Shown: positions 1 to 6,531, counted from the first letter of the stretch. The stretch is DNA of 13,918 nt from DAOTVD01 sp034437075 (GCA_034437075.1 DAOTVD010000346.1:1-13918); one strand, 5' to 3'. Made by a program: numbers and translations. Notes: generated by a model from the letters alone, not told the origin.

Positions 1-960
1 AACCAGGCTGGGCAAGAGGTCGTCGTGTTGCCGGGGGGGCGCGGCGGACGCGGCAACACGCATTGGAAAAGCTCGCGCAATCAGGCACCCCACATTGCCG
101 AGCGCGGTGACCCCGCCGAGGAAAAATGGCTGCGCCTGGAACTCAAGGTGCTGGCCGATGTGGGGCTGGTGGGCATGCCCAACGCCGGAAAATCCACGCT
201 TTTGTCGGTTATCAGCAACGCCAAGCCCAAAATAGCGGCTTATCCCTTTACGACCCTGGTGCCGAATTTGGGCGTGGCGGGGCTTGAATACCGCGATATG
301 GTCGTGGCCGACATCCCCGGTTTGGTGGAAGGCGCCGCCGAAGGGCGCGGGCTGGGGCATGCGTTTTTGCGCCACATCCAGCGGACGCGCGTGCTGGTGC
401 ACCTCATTGACGGGAGTGCTGAGAATCCCTGGCACGACTTTCAGCAGATTAACGCCGAACTGGCCTATTTTGATGATCGCCTGGCCGAGCGCCCCCAACT
501 GATCGCCATTAACAAGCTCGATTTGCCCGAGGCCGAAGCCGCCTACGCCGAACTCGAACAGCTTTTCACGCAAAAAGGCTATCCGGTGATGGGTATCAGC
601 GCGGCAACCCAACACAATACGCGCCAATTGGTGGGGCGCGTGCTGGATATGCTGGACGAATTACCCGACGATATGCCCAGTGTGGTGCGCGAGGAGGAAA
701 TGCCCGTGTACGAACTGGAAGAAGACCCCAACGCCTTTACGGTGGAAAAGGCCGAACCAGGCGTGTATATTGTGCGCGGAACGGCCATCGAACGGGCCGT
801 CGCGCGTACCTATTGGTATGAGGATGAAGCCGTGCGGCGCTTCCAGCATATTCTGGATGCAACCGGAATCGCGGAGGCACTCACGCGCGCAGGCGTGGAA
901 GATGGCGATACGGTCATCATAGGTGAAATGGAACTCGAATGGGGTTACGACGAGGTTTAA
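1..960 (+). CDS. obg: GTPase Obg/CgtA, 5'-truncated by the window edge
   Basis: This is the C-terminal 319 residues of Obg, a ribosome-associated GTPase of 50S maturation and stress control. The reading frame is open from base 1, so the GTG at 25 is internal and not the start. Visible in order are the end of the glycine-rich Obg fold (PGGRGGRGN, then KSSRNQAP), the G1 P-loop GMPNAGKST, switch I YPFTTLVPN, the G3 motif DIPGLVEGA, the G4 motif NKLD and the G5-like SA. After an acidic linker comes an Obg C-terminal (OCT) domain beginning near FTVEKAEPGVYIVRG. The OCT domain is present in many but not all Obg proteins. All nucleotide-binding motifs are intact. The gene ends only 8 bases from the convergent regulator gene, leaving no room for an independent terminator. 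The identification is secure; the upstream part cannot be judged. Confidence 0.97.
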   Translation, partial: NQAGQEVVVLPGGRGGRGNTHWKSSRNQAPHIAERGDPAEEKWLRLELKVLADVGLVGMPNAGKSTLLSVISNAKPKIAAYPFTTLVPNLGVAGLEYRDMVVADIPGLVEGAAEGRGLGHAFLRHIQRTRVLVHLIDGSAENPWHDFQQINAELAYFDDRLAERPQLIAINKLDLPEAEAAYAELEQLFTQKGYPVMGISAATQHNTRQLVGRVLDMLDELPDDMPSVVREEEMPVYELEEDPNAFTVEKAEPGVYIVRGTAIERAVARTYWYEDEAVRRFQHILDATGIAEALTRAGVEDGDTVIIGEMELEWGYDEV

Positions 961-968
961 TGCGCTGG

Positions 969-1547
969 CTATTCAATATCCACGCGCGAGACCTTGCCGA
1001 CATTTAGCTCATCTGCTTTTTCAAGGATAGTCCCCAGCAAGAGTTTGGCGAACCGGAAGAAGTCCAGCAGTAGCGACATACGTTCAATATAAAATTCGCC
1101 AAGCTTGGCGTTTTCTTCGTCCATATTGGGTTGGTCGGCTTTAATCTGTTCGATGCTCTGCTGCATCACCGCAATCGCCAAATCAATATCTTTCATTTCG
1201 CGCCCGCCCAACATTTTGGAAAGAATTTTCCACAGGTCGTTTTCTGCTTCGTAATATTTGCGATTGCTGGGGTTATCTTCGCGCACCCAAACTTCTTTAA
1301 CCGCGCCCATAAATTCGAGCGTGCGGGTGTTCATACTGACGCTGGCCTTGGACTTATGCACTCGGTCTTTAAGTTCATCCAGGCTCATAGCCCCCGGATG
1401 CAGCAGCAAGGTTGCGTACAATTCGCCCATCACGCGATTATAGCCAAAATAGTCGGCGAGTTGGCCTAAGCCTTGCATCATGCTATCGTGCACGTTCTGG
1501 ATGGTGGGGTGCAGGGGCGTGGTGTTGTCGTTTTGGTTTGCGGACAT
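969..1547 (-). CDS. GbsR/MarR-family winged-helix transcriptional regulator
   Basis: A 192-aa protein resembling the GbsR branch of MarR-like regulators, which in other bacteria control osmoprotectant uptake and synthesis. A winged helix-turn-helix spans about residues 38-108. Its likely recognition helix SKASVSMNTRTLEFMG is followed by a wing with VWVRED and the family-like KYYEAENDLWKI. A helical C-terminal half (about 115-180) would mediate dimerisation. I chose ATG at 1547 because AGGAG (1554-1558) lies 6 bases upstream; the TTG at 1550 is too close to that site. The 5' region carries a perfect 20-bp palindrome and a candidate extended -10, suggesting autoregulation. No betaine transport or synthesis gene is nearby, so its ligand and targets are unknown. 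The stop is 8 bases from the convergent obg stop. Family call fairly sure, function open. Confidence 0.85.
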   Translation of the reverse strand: MSANQNDNTTPLHPTIQNVHDSMMQGLGQLADYFGYNRVMGELYATLLLHPGAMSLDELKDRVHKSKASVSMNTRTLEFMGAVKEVWVREDNPSNRKYYEAENDLWKILSKMLGGREMKDIDLAIAVMQQSIEQIKADQPNMDEENAKLGEFYIERMSLLLDFFRFAKLLLGTILEKADELNVGKVSRVDIE

Positions 1548-1567
1548 CAAGTACTCCTTATCGAAGG

Positions 1568-1587
1568 GAGTTAACGCGCGTTAACTC
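1568..1587. promoter_or_regulatory. Perfect 20-bp palindrome, probable operator of the GbsR-type regulator
   Basis: GAGTTAACGCGCGTTAACTC reads identically on both strands and contains two GTTAAC boxes around a central CGCG. It sits 21-40 bases upstream of the regulator start, just downstream of a candidate -10 box. A bound dimer there would block elongation or initiation. Symmetry and position are read directly; the operator role is inferred. Confidence 0.6.
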
Positions 1588-1601
1588 GGTGGAGTTTATG
1601 G

Positions 1602-1610
1602 ATTATTACA
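1602..1610 (-). promoter_or_regulatory. Candidate extended -10 promoter for the GbsR-type regulator
   Basis: On the minus strand this reads TG-T-AATAAT, an extended -10 with five of six consensus bases in the hexamer. No good -35 is seen 16-18 bases upstream. A start site near 1595 would place the 20-bp palindrome in the first 30 bases of the transcript. Moderate to weak evidence. Confidence 0.35.
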
Positions 1611-1631
1611 TAAGAATGGTTATTCGATTTG

Positions 1632-1658
1632 GTATTGGCGACTCCAATACACGGAGTC
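1632..1658. repeat. Two overlapping, mutually exclusive inverted repeats
   Basis: GTATTGG (1632-1638) pairs with CCAATAC (1644-1650) over a 5-base loop. GACTCC (1640-1645) pairs with GGAGTC (1653-1658) over a 7-base loop. The two stems share bases and cannot form together. The site lies just past the stop of the amidase gene and upstream of the regulator promoter. No U-run follows on either strand, so it is not a textbook terminator. It could be an upstream regulator site or a 3'-end structure. Confidence 0.35.
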
Positions 1659-1670
1659 TAGCAGCCCCGC

Positions 1671-2489
1671 TCAGGTATGACAAGCGCAGCCCGGCCCATT
1701 CGCGCGCGGCGTATCCGATGGTTGGGGGGTGGGGCCGTCGTAGCCATCCGGGCCGAGTGCCAGCCCTGCGGCGGTGGCCAGCCCGGGCAAATGTGGCACC
1801 AGATTATCCCCTGGGCAGAGTGTCCCGGCGTTGAAGGCGCGGTGCCCGGCTAGGTGCGTTAGTTGCAAGAACCCAGCCAACCACACGACTAGCCCGCGCG
1901 CGGCATCAAGTTGGGCTGGCGTGGGTTGTTGGTGCATGAAATTCCCTAGCAGGCACACGCCAGCACTCCCGGTATTGTGCCCGCCGACATGCACGCCGCG
2001 CACGGTCAGGGGCCGCCCTTCGTAGAGCGTGCCAGCCTTGCCGATGAAATAGTGATAGGCGACATCCGCCCAACCGCGATCCCCCCGATGCAAGTTCTGG
2101 ATAAAGGCCAGCGTTGCGAGGTCGTCGGCTTCTTCCTCTACGGAATGATGAATCACGACCGTGCGATAAACATCGGCCAGCGGTTGGTCGTATACACGCC
2201 AGCCTGCCGGGTTACGCTCGGCGTCGTAGAAGCCGTTTTCGAAGCGCGCGCTATGGTCGGGGGCCAGGGCACCCCAGTCCGCCCGGCGCACCATGGGCAA
2301 ATTCTCCGGCGGCGGCAGGGTAGCCAGGTTCAGCGCGGGGCGTGTTGAGGGGGCGCCAGTATCGCGGCGCGTGGCCCACAATGCGATGCCACCTAAGCCC
2401 GTTAGCCCGCATGCGCTGACGACGCTCGCGCTCAGGCCGCCCAGCGCGCAAGCCAAAAATTGGCGGCGAGGAATATTGGGGTTTGCCAT
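1671..2489 (-). CDS. Tat-exported lipoprotein, N-acetylmuramoyl-L-alanine amidase (Amidase_2/PGRP type)
   Basis: A 272-aa protein predicted to cleave the lactyl amide between N-acetylmuramic acid and the stem peptide of peptidoglycan. The N-terminus has a twin-arginine motif (PRRQFL, R8-R9), a hydrophobic stretch and a lipobox VSAC with the lipidatable Cys at 27. The export route is therefore Tat plus lipidation. The amidase domain runs from RADWGA (about 69) to about 235. Family zinc ligands fit H114 or H115 in VIHHS, H216 in GHR and C225 in TLCPG; Y145 in YHYF fits the catalytic tyrosine. The proline-rich tail ends in GCACHT, unusual for the family. Start ATG has AAAGG 6 bases upstream. The gene is monocistronic or precedes the regulator gene by 123 bases. 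Peptidoglycan recycling or remodelling is likely; enzymatic activity is inferred from the intact ligands. Confidence 0.88.
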   Translation of the reverse strand: MANPNIPRRQFLACALGGLSASVVSACGLTGLGGIALWATRRDTGAPSTRPALNLATLPPPENLPMVRRADWGALAPDHSARFENGFYDAERNPAGWRVYDQPLADVYRTVVIHHSVEEEADDLATLAFIQNLHRGDRGWADVAYHYFIGKAGTLYEGRPLTVRGVHVGGHNTGSAGVCLLGNFMHQQPTPAQLDAARGLVVWLAGFLQLTHLAGHRAFNAGTLCPGDNLVPHLPGLATAAGLALGPDGYDGPTPQPSDTPRANGPGCACHT

Positions 2490-2555
2490 GGTGCACCTTT
2501 CTTGTGCCGTCTCAAATCAAATCGTACGGGATGCCGCGTAAGAATAACGGGTTCA

Positions 2556-2584
2556 AGTATCCTCTATGATAAACGATGGATCAA
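2556..2584 (-). promoter_or_regulatory. Candidate sigma70-type promoter for the amidase gene
   Basis: The minus strand reads TTGATC (2579-2584), a 17-base spacer and GATACT (2556-2561), each four of six matches to consensus. This gives a 5' leader of about 60 bases. On the plus strand, TATAAG at 2588-2593 is a possible -10 for the divergent discoidin-like gene but lacks a -35. The two promoters would overlap closely. Confidence 0.3.
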
Positions 2585-2607
2585 ACATATAAGAAAGCGA
2601 TAACCCG

Positions 2608-3453
2608 ATGCGAAAACGACTCCTTTTGTTGGTACTCGGCCTGGCTTTGCTGGTCATTAGCGTTGTCTCTGCGCAAGACAACGATGCCCCCGTACAAGAT
2701 TATACCTTCCGCCCGATTGAAGATATTGTCGATCACGACATCGAAGTGACGGATTTTCGGCCAGATGGCACGGCTACGCTGCCGATTATCACCAATATCC
2801 CGGTCGCGTGTTCGGTGATCTGGGGTGAGACGACCGATTTTGGTTCGCTGAGCATTGACCAGAATATGGCGGGCGGCGCAATTGAAGACCACAACCCCAT
2901 TCTGAGCGGCCTAGAGCCCGAAACGACGTATTACTTCCGCGTGCAAGGCACGGCGCAGGATGGCGTAGTATATCTTTCCGAGACGATGACCTTTACGACC
3001 CCGGCCTTCAATGCGAGCGATGTCGATAACCTGGCTTCGCCGTTGCGCGGTGCCGAAATCGTGGACTATAGCAGCGCGTTTGGCGATGCTGCACCGGATG
3101 AAACCTGGGGCATCAATCGTGCTTTTGATGACAATCCCAATACCGAATGGTCAACGGCGGGGGATGGTGACGACGCTTTCGTGACGGTGCGCCTGGCCCA
3201 GCCCGCTCAACTGAACGAAGTCACCTACACGACGCGCGCCATGAGTGACGGCACAGCCATTACCAATGCCTTTACCGTGACCACGGGCGCTGGCGAAACC
3301 TTCGGGCCATTTGACGTAGATCAGGCGGTTGAGGTAAACATATACCCGATAGATGTCACGGCGCAGGAATTGACCTTTCGCCTAACGGACACGACCGGCG
3401 GCAATACGGGCGCGGTGGATATTGGGGTCTTTGGCCAATTTATCGACGAGTAA
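2608..3453 (+). CDS. Secreted protein with FnIII-like and discoidin (F5/8 type C)-like domains
   Basis: A 281-aa exported protein. Residues 1-22 form a Sec signal peptide (basic MRKR, then a leucine-rich core, with cleavage likely near SAQ). Residues about 45-132 look like an FnIII or purple-acid-phosphatase N-terminal beta sandwich, with GLEPETTYYFRV as the typical late strand. Residues about 146-280 resemble a discoidin fold: RAFDDNPNTEWST is the characteristic early motif, followed by VTVRLAQPAQLNEVTY. Such modules bind carbohydrate or surface ligands. There is no membrane anchor, lipobox, sorting signal or catalytic motif, so it is probably a periplasmic or extracellular binding protein. 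The Shine-Dalgarno is weak. The next gene starts 13 bases downstream, so the two are probably cotranscribed. Domain assignments rest on motif patterns only. Confidence 0.8.
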   Translation: MRKRLLLLVLGLALLVISVVSAQDNDAPVQDYTFRPIEDIVDHDIEVTDFRPDGTATLPIITNIPVACSVIWGETTDFGSLSIDQNMAGGAIEDHNPILSGLEPETTYYFRVQGTAQDGVVYLSETMTFTTPAFNASDVDNLASPLRGAEIVDYSSAFGDAAPDETWGINRAFDDNPNTEWSTAGDGDDAFVTVRLAQPAQLNEVTYTTRAMSDGTAITNAFTVTTGAGETFGPFDVDQAVEVNIYPIDVTAQELTFRLTDTTGGNTGAVDIGVFGQFIDE

Positions 3454-3466
3454 ACACTGAATACCT

Positions 3467-3910
3467 ATGGATGTTCTAACCACTGTCTTCTTGTTTGCCC
3501 TGTTCGGGGTCATTGGCTTCGGCGCGTTGCTCTATGCGGGTCTAACGCGCTTGAGCGCCCAGGCCACCGCTCAGGCCCTGCATACTGTGCGCCATGAGGC
3601 GCTACTCGAAACGCGCTATGGTGCTAATTTCTTCGGCCAACAATCGGTGGGGGTGGTTGCTATACGCGGGAATGGTACGCTATTGCTGACTAACGAGCGG
3701 CTCTATTTCTTAATGTGGTTCCCGCGTAAAGAAATCAGCATTTCGCTGGCTCAGATTACTGGTGTCGAGGCGCCACGGAGTTTTTTGGGCAAAAGCAAGG
3801 CGCTGCCGTTGTTGCAGGTGAATTTTTTGAACGAGGCTGGCGAAGCAGATGCCGCCGCCTGGCTCATCAAAGATCGCGAGACATTCCAGGCGGCGCTTTT
3901 GGCGGCTTAG
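3467..3910 (+). CDS. Membrane-anchored protein with PH/GRAM-like domain
   Basis: A 147-aa protein of unknown function. Residues 4-25 form one transmembrane helix. From about residue 55 there is a compact beta-rich domain. The segment GNGTLLLTNERLYFLMW, then ISISLAQITGVE (about 68-101), follows the pattern of bacterial PH-like and GRAM domains, where a strand-turn 'G.L.LTN.RL.F' precedes an 'I.L..I..V' strand. With few residues before the helix, the domain should lie in the cytoplasm. The gene follows the secreted discoidin-like gene by 13 bases with no clear ribosome binding site, so translation may depend on the upstream gene. Downstream lies the C-rich inverted repeat. Role unknown; membrane or lipid interaction is only a guess from the fold. 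Confidence 0.75.
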   Translation: MDVLTTVFLFALFGVIGFGALLYAGLTRLSAQATAQALHTVRHEALLETRYGANFFGQQSVGVVAIRGNGTLLLTNERLYFLMWFPRKEISISLAQITGVEAPRSFLGKSKALPLLQVNFLNEAGEADAAAWLIKDRETFQAALLAA

Positions 3911-3920
3911 GCTTTTCCAG

Positions 3921-3967
3921 AAAAATAATTACCCCTCCCCATCCCCCTCCCCGAATTCAGGGAGGGG
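3921..3967 (-). terminator. Candidate terminator of the DinB-end operon: hairpin or G-quadruplex then U-rich tract
   Basis: Read on the minus strand, the hairpin of 3944-3967 is followed by more G-runs and then AATTATTTTT (3921-3930). The U-rich stretch follows the G-run block directly, though it is 13 bases beyond the stem itself. On the plus strand the element is followed only by GGTAAAATC, so termination is better supported for the minus strand. Confidence 0.45.
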
Positions 3968-4025
3968 CTATTATGCGCACGAGTAAGTTCTCCCCCTGAA
4001 TTCGGGGGGAGCTAGAGGGGGGTAA
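3929..4025. repeat. Two inverted copies of a C-rich GAATTC hairpin (REP/MITE-like) between convergent genes
   Basis: The left hairpin pairs CCCCTCCC (3944-3951) with GGGAGGGG (3960-3967) around loop CGAATTCA. The right hairpin pairs CTCCCCC (3990-3996) with GGGGGAG (4005-4011) around loop TGAATTCG. The loops are exact reverse complements, so the halves are inverted copies; the outer arms (TTACCCC at 3929 and GGGGTAA at 4019) also pair. This is the layout of a REP pair or a small MITE. Placed between two convergent stop codons, it may end transcripts from both sides. I cannot tell how often it recurs in the genome. Confidence 0.7.
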
Positions 4026-4085
4026 AATCAAGACGGTATCCTTTTCGACAAAAGCAAGCGGCATAGTTAAATACTTGGAAAAGCC

Positions 4086-4550
4086 TTAGTGAGCCGCTTG
4101 CATATCCAAGATTTGGCGGGTCACCTGCGCATGTCCTAGATGGATGGCCGTATGTTCCAGGGTATGGGCCAGCGCCCAACCTACCGTGAAGGTGCGGTCG
4201 GGGTGGCGGGCAGAGGTGCATTCGTTGCCAAGGTCATCCATGGTGATGCGGTCTAGCGCGCCGCGTACGTAAGCGCTACTTTCGGCCAGGCGCGCCAGCA
4301 GTTGATCCTCTGTGTATCCCTGGGCGCGAAACTCGGCGTCGCGGTCACGCCCGGACGGGTCGCACAAGGCCACATCGCCAATCCAATAGCGTTCTGCGCC
4401 CGCGATATGCACCACCAACACGGTGAGTGAATTCATGGCCGGGCCGGGCACCCAATCGAGTTGGGCGGTGTCTAGCCCCTTGATGACGACCTCGAAACCG
4501 CGATGTAGATCAGTGATGCGTTGCATATAGTCTTCGAAAAACCGTTGCAT
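4086..4550 (-). CDS. DinB-family four-helix-bundle metalloprotein
   Basis: A 154-aa protein of the DinB/YfiT-like superfamily, small four-helix bundles with a metal site made of three histidines. Members include thiol S-transferases using bacillithiol or mycothiol, and many of unknown function. The probable ligands are H48 (in VVHIAGAERYW) and the HxxxH pair H133/H137 (in LEHTAIHLGH), the usual spacing for the fold. The name comes from a DNA-damage gene of Bacillus and does not mean DNA polymerase IV. The start is clear: GGAGGT at 4559-4564 lies 8 bases before ATG. The gene is last in a minus-strand run, 47 bases after the toastrack-protein gene. No thiol cofactor gene is nearby, so the substrate is unknown. 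Confidence 0.85.
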   Translation of the reverse strand: MQRFFEDYMQRITDLHRGFEVVIKGLDTAQLDWVPGPAMNSLTVLVVHIAGAERYWIGDVALCDPSGRDRDAEFRAQGYTEDQLLARLAESSAYVRGALDRITMDDLGNECTSARHPDRTFTVGWALAHTLEHTAIHLGHAQVTRQILDMQAAH

Positions 4551-4597
4551 AGAAATTACCTCCGTGGATGATGTTGGGGTGTGGACAAGGCGCGGGC

Positions 4598-5404
4598 CTA
4601 TTCGTCTGCCAGATTGATGTTCAGCGGTGCTTTTGAATCGACGCGCAAGGTGAGCATCGGGCTGAGCGAATCCAGCGCCGCTGGGGTAGCCCAGACCTCG
4701 TTACCGCGTTGAAAACGGCCTTCGGGGTGTAAAGTAATGTGTTTGTCGGAAAGTGTTATGCCGTCGCCTGGCACGATGGTTAGGGCGATGTTGTGCGGCA
4801 ATTGTAGCGAGGTGGCCACACTATCGGCGTTCAGCACCAGTAACCCGGCTTGGCTGGGCAGGCTATCGTAATACAGGCGCGTGGTGCCCATCCGCCCGCC
4901 GAGGATGATGGTCGTCGCGTGGGCGTTTTGGGCATTGTGCAATTCGATCTGGCCGCCCAGATTCTCGAATTCTAGGGCTGGCAACTGCCCCGGGTGCGGC
5001 GTTTTGAACGTGATTTCGGCACTCCCAAGCCCAGCGGCAATCCGCACTTCATCCAGCGCCAGGCCACCCAGGTTCAGTTCGGCGCTATCACTGACGATGC
5101 TCACGGCCAGGGCGAACGCTTGCGCGGCGCTAACGCTCAGGTCTAGGTGTGGCGAGTCTTTGGCGACGCGAAACATATTCGTGAGTTCCGAGCGTGGGTA
5201 ATTTTGTTCGATGCGGGTTTCGCCGCCGGTCTGGCTGATCTGAGGGCCAGGGGGGCGCTGGTAGGTTGATGTACCGGTGATCCAATGGGCAGCTTCGGCA
5301 GCGTTCAGGCTCAGGCGGCAACCATTGCACTTGAGCACCAACTGTCGGGGCTCGCTATCCGGGTAGGGTACTTGGATGGTTTCTTGATGGGTTTGTTGGT
5401 TCAT
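4598..5404 (-). CDS. Toastrack (DUF2154/DUF4097-like) beta-repeat protein
   Basis: A 268-aa protein without signal peptide or membrane segment. From about residue 85 to 215 it shows short repeated strands typical of the toastrack fold found in LiaF-like and DUF4097 proteins (for example LDLSVSAAQAFALAVSI, AELNLGGLALDEVRIAAGLG, then EFENLGGQIEL). The N-terminal part has a CxxC (C26, C29) in LKCNGCRLSLN. The C-terminal 50 residues are not recognised. In LiaF-type systems such domains lie in cell-envelope stress sensing, often next to a membrane module; here the membrane module is absent. ATG at 5404 is preferred over TTG at 5425 because AGGAGG (5415-5420) lies 10 bases upstream of the ATG and downstream of the TTG. 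It follows the prepilin-peptidase gene by 52 bases and is probably cotranscribed. Function unknown. Confidence 0.7.
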   Translation of the reverse strand: MNQQTHQETIQVPYPDSEPRQLVLKCNGCRLSLNAAEAAHWITGTSTYQRPPGPQISQTGGETRIEQNYPRSELTNMFRVAKDSPHLDLSVSAAQAFALAVSIVSDSAELNLGGLALDEVRIAAGLGSAEITFKTPHPGQLPALEFENLGGQIELHNAQNAHATTIILGGRMGTTRLYYDSLPSQAGLLVLNADSVATSLQLPHNIALTIVPGDGITLSDKHITLHPEGRFQRGNEVWATPAALDSLSPMLTLRVDSKAPLNINLADE

Positions 5405-5456
5405 AAGGTGGGCTCCTCCTCGCAATTTATCCCACGCTGGCGCCTCATAAGGGGCC

Positions 5457-6344
5457 TTAGCGTATGAACTCCCGGAATTGGTCGATAAACAGCATCATGA
5501 CCAGTGTACCGAAGACGATATACGGGCCGTAAGGCAAGGCGGTATACATCGCGTAGCGTTGGCCAGAGATGAGGCGGTAGGCCATGTAAGCCAACGCGCC
5601 GATGGCCCCCGCAAAGACTGTAATGAACATGGCGAAGATCATAGCGCGCCAGCCGATCATAAAACCGCACAAGATGGCCAGCATGACATCCCCAAACCCA
5701 AACGCGACTTCTGCTAGGGATTGCCCGCGCATGGCCGCCACGGCATCCGCAAAGACGCCGCCCCCCAGATACAGAATAAAAAACACCACGCCGCCGAGCA
5801 CGCCACCCCATACATATTCTATGAAGTCGCGTTCGCCGCTCGGGCTATTGGCAGGAAAAAGGACATTGAGTGCCAACACGATGACGGCGGATGGGATAAT
5901 GACCACGAATAGGATCAGGCGGTGCTCCAGATCGATGATTGTAATCAACATGAGGATGCTGATGAACACCAGCCACACCCCAACGCGGGGAAATTCAAAG
6001 GGATAGGTAACCACGAATATAAACAGCGCGGCCATGGCGATTTCGGTCAGGGGATGGCGCCAACTCAGGCGGGTGTCGTATTCCAGGTGAGCCAGTTCCG
6101 AGAGACTATAGCGGGCTTCTTCTTCAGGCGGAATGCGAATTGGGGGCCCCTCGCGTTGGCCCGTTAAGAAGGCTAGCAGCCCGCTCCACGCGCCGGGCGG
6201 ACGGGGGTGACCATTCGGGTAGTGAGGTAAGCGCGGGTTCTGGCGTTGGGGTAAGTCATCGGCCAGGGCATTGATCATTGCCCCGACGAAAATGCCGAGC
6301 ACGCCGGCTGCCAGGGCCGTGATGAGCGTTTCGAACAATTCCAT
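5457..6344 (-). CDS. Prepilin-peptidase-like A24 aspartyl protease lacking the zinc-binding cysteines
   Basis: A 295-aa polytopic membrane protein of the type IV prepilin peptidase family, which removes leader peptides from prepilins. The signature aspartates are D138 (IIDLEHR) and D219 in the GxGD motif (GFGDV, 216-220). Other family marks are the start of helix 1 (GAMINALADDLP, replacing the usual GSFLNVxxxRLP), SWRHPLTE (94-101) and PYGPYIVFG near the C-terminus. About seven hydrophobic segments are visible. The cytosolic loop (about 30-95) that normally holds two CxxC pairs has no cysteine; the only cysteine is C226 in a helix. The protein may therefore lack the methylase function or act on a non-pilin substrate. 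No pilin or pilus assembly gene is in the window. The start follows the stop of the 58-aa gene by 3 bases, so the two are translationally coupled. Confidence 0.85.
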   Translation of the reverse strand: MELFETLITALAAGVLGIFVGAMINALADDLPQRQNPRLPHYPNGHPRPPGAWSGLLAFLTGQREGPPIRIPPEEEARYSLSELAHLEYDTRLSWRHPLTEIAMAALFIFVVTYPFEFPRVGVWLVFISILMLITIIDLEHRLILFVVIIPSAVIVLALNVLFPANSPSGERDFIEYVWGGVLGGVVFFILYLGGGVFADAVAAMRGQSLAEVAFGFGDVMLAILCGFMIGWRAMIFAMFITVFAGAIGALAYMAYRLISGQRYAMYTALPYGPYIVFGTLVMMLFIDQFREFIR

Positions 6345-6347
6345 CGA

Positions 6348-6524
6348 TCAGCGTGCGGGCACGGGCCGCTCATTGGGCAAGTCGATGCCCTCGGGCGGGG
6401 TCGGCGTGGGGTATAGGGGCGGTGCGGGCAACATCTCGATGGATGCGGTGAGTATCGCCAGGCCCAATAAAACCGCCACCAGCAGGAATATCCAGAGTGG
6501 GGCTGCGTGTCGTGATTGTTTCAT
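6348..6524 (-). CDS. 58-aa single-span membrane peptide, first gene of the prepilin-peptidase operon
   Basis: The start is placed at ATG 6524, giving 58 residues: a short basic N-terminus (MKQSRH), one transmembrane helix (about 9-27), then a proline-rich tail (LPAPPLYPTPTPPEG) predicted to lie outside the membrane. Positive-inside charge fits N-in. I recognise no family. An in-frame ATG at 6533 and earlier starts are less likely: a perfect TATAAT overlaps them, and transcription from it would begin at about 6525, making a leaderless mRNA that begins at this ATG. Its stop TGA is 3 bases from the prepilin-peptidase ATG, so it may pace translation of the protease or act as its partner. Small size and lack of homology recognition keep confidence moderate. 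Confidence 0.6.
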   Translation of the reverse strand: MKQSRHAAPLWIFLLVAVLLGLAILTASIEMLPAPPLYPTPTPPEGIDLPNERPVPAR

Positions 6525-6531
6525 GCCGCAC

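Noticed and set aside
25..27. GTG at 25 as the start of Obg
   Set aside because: The frame is open to base 1 and the preceding residues belong to the Obg fold, so this is an internal codon of a truncated gene.
1412..1834. 140-codon plus-strand frame across the regulator-amidase gap
   Set aside because: It runs antisense over the ends of two well-supported genes, has no ribosome binding site and its translation is low-complexity Arg/Ala-rich.
2581..2892. 103-codon minus-strand frame opposite the discoidin-like gene
   Set aside because: It is antisense to a signal peptide and domain of a clear protein; the translation has no recognisable pattern.
4086..4550. DinB as a lesion-bypass polymerase
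   Set aside because: The product is a 154-aa four-helix metalloprotein of the DinB/YfiT superfamily, unrelated to DNA polymerase IV despite the name.
5405..5425. TTG at 5425 as the start of the toastrack protein
   Set aside because: The strong AGGAGG lies between it and ATG 5404, correctly spaced only for the latter.
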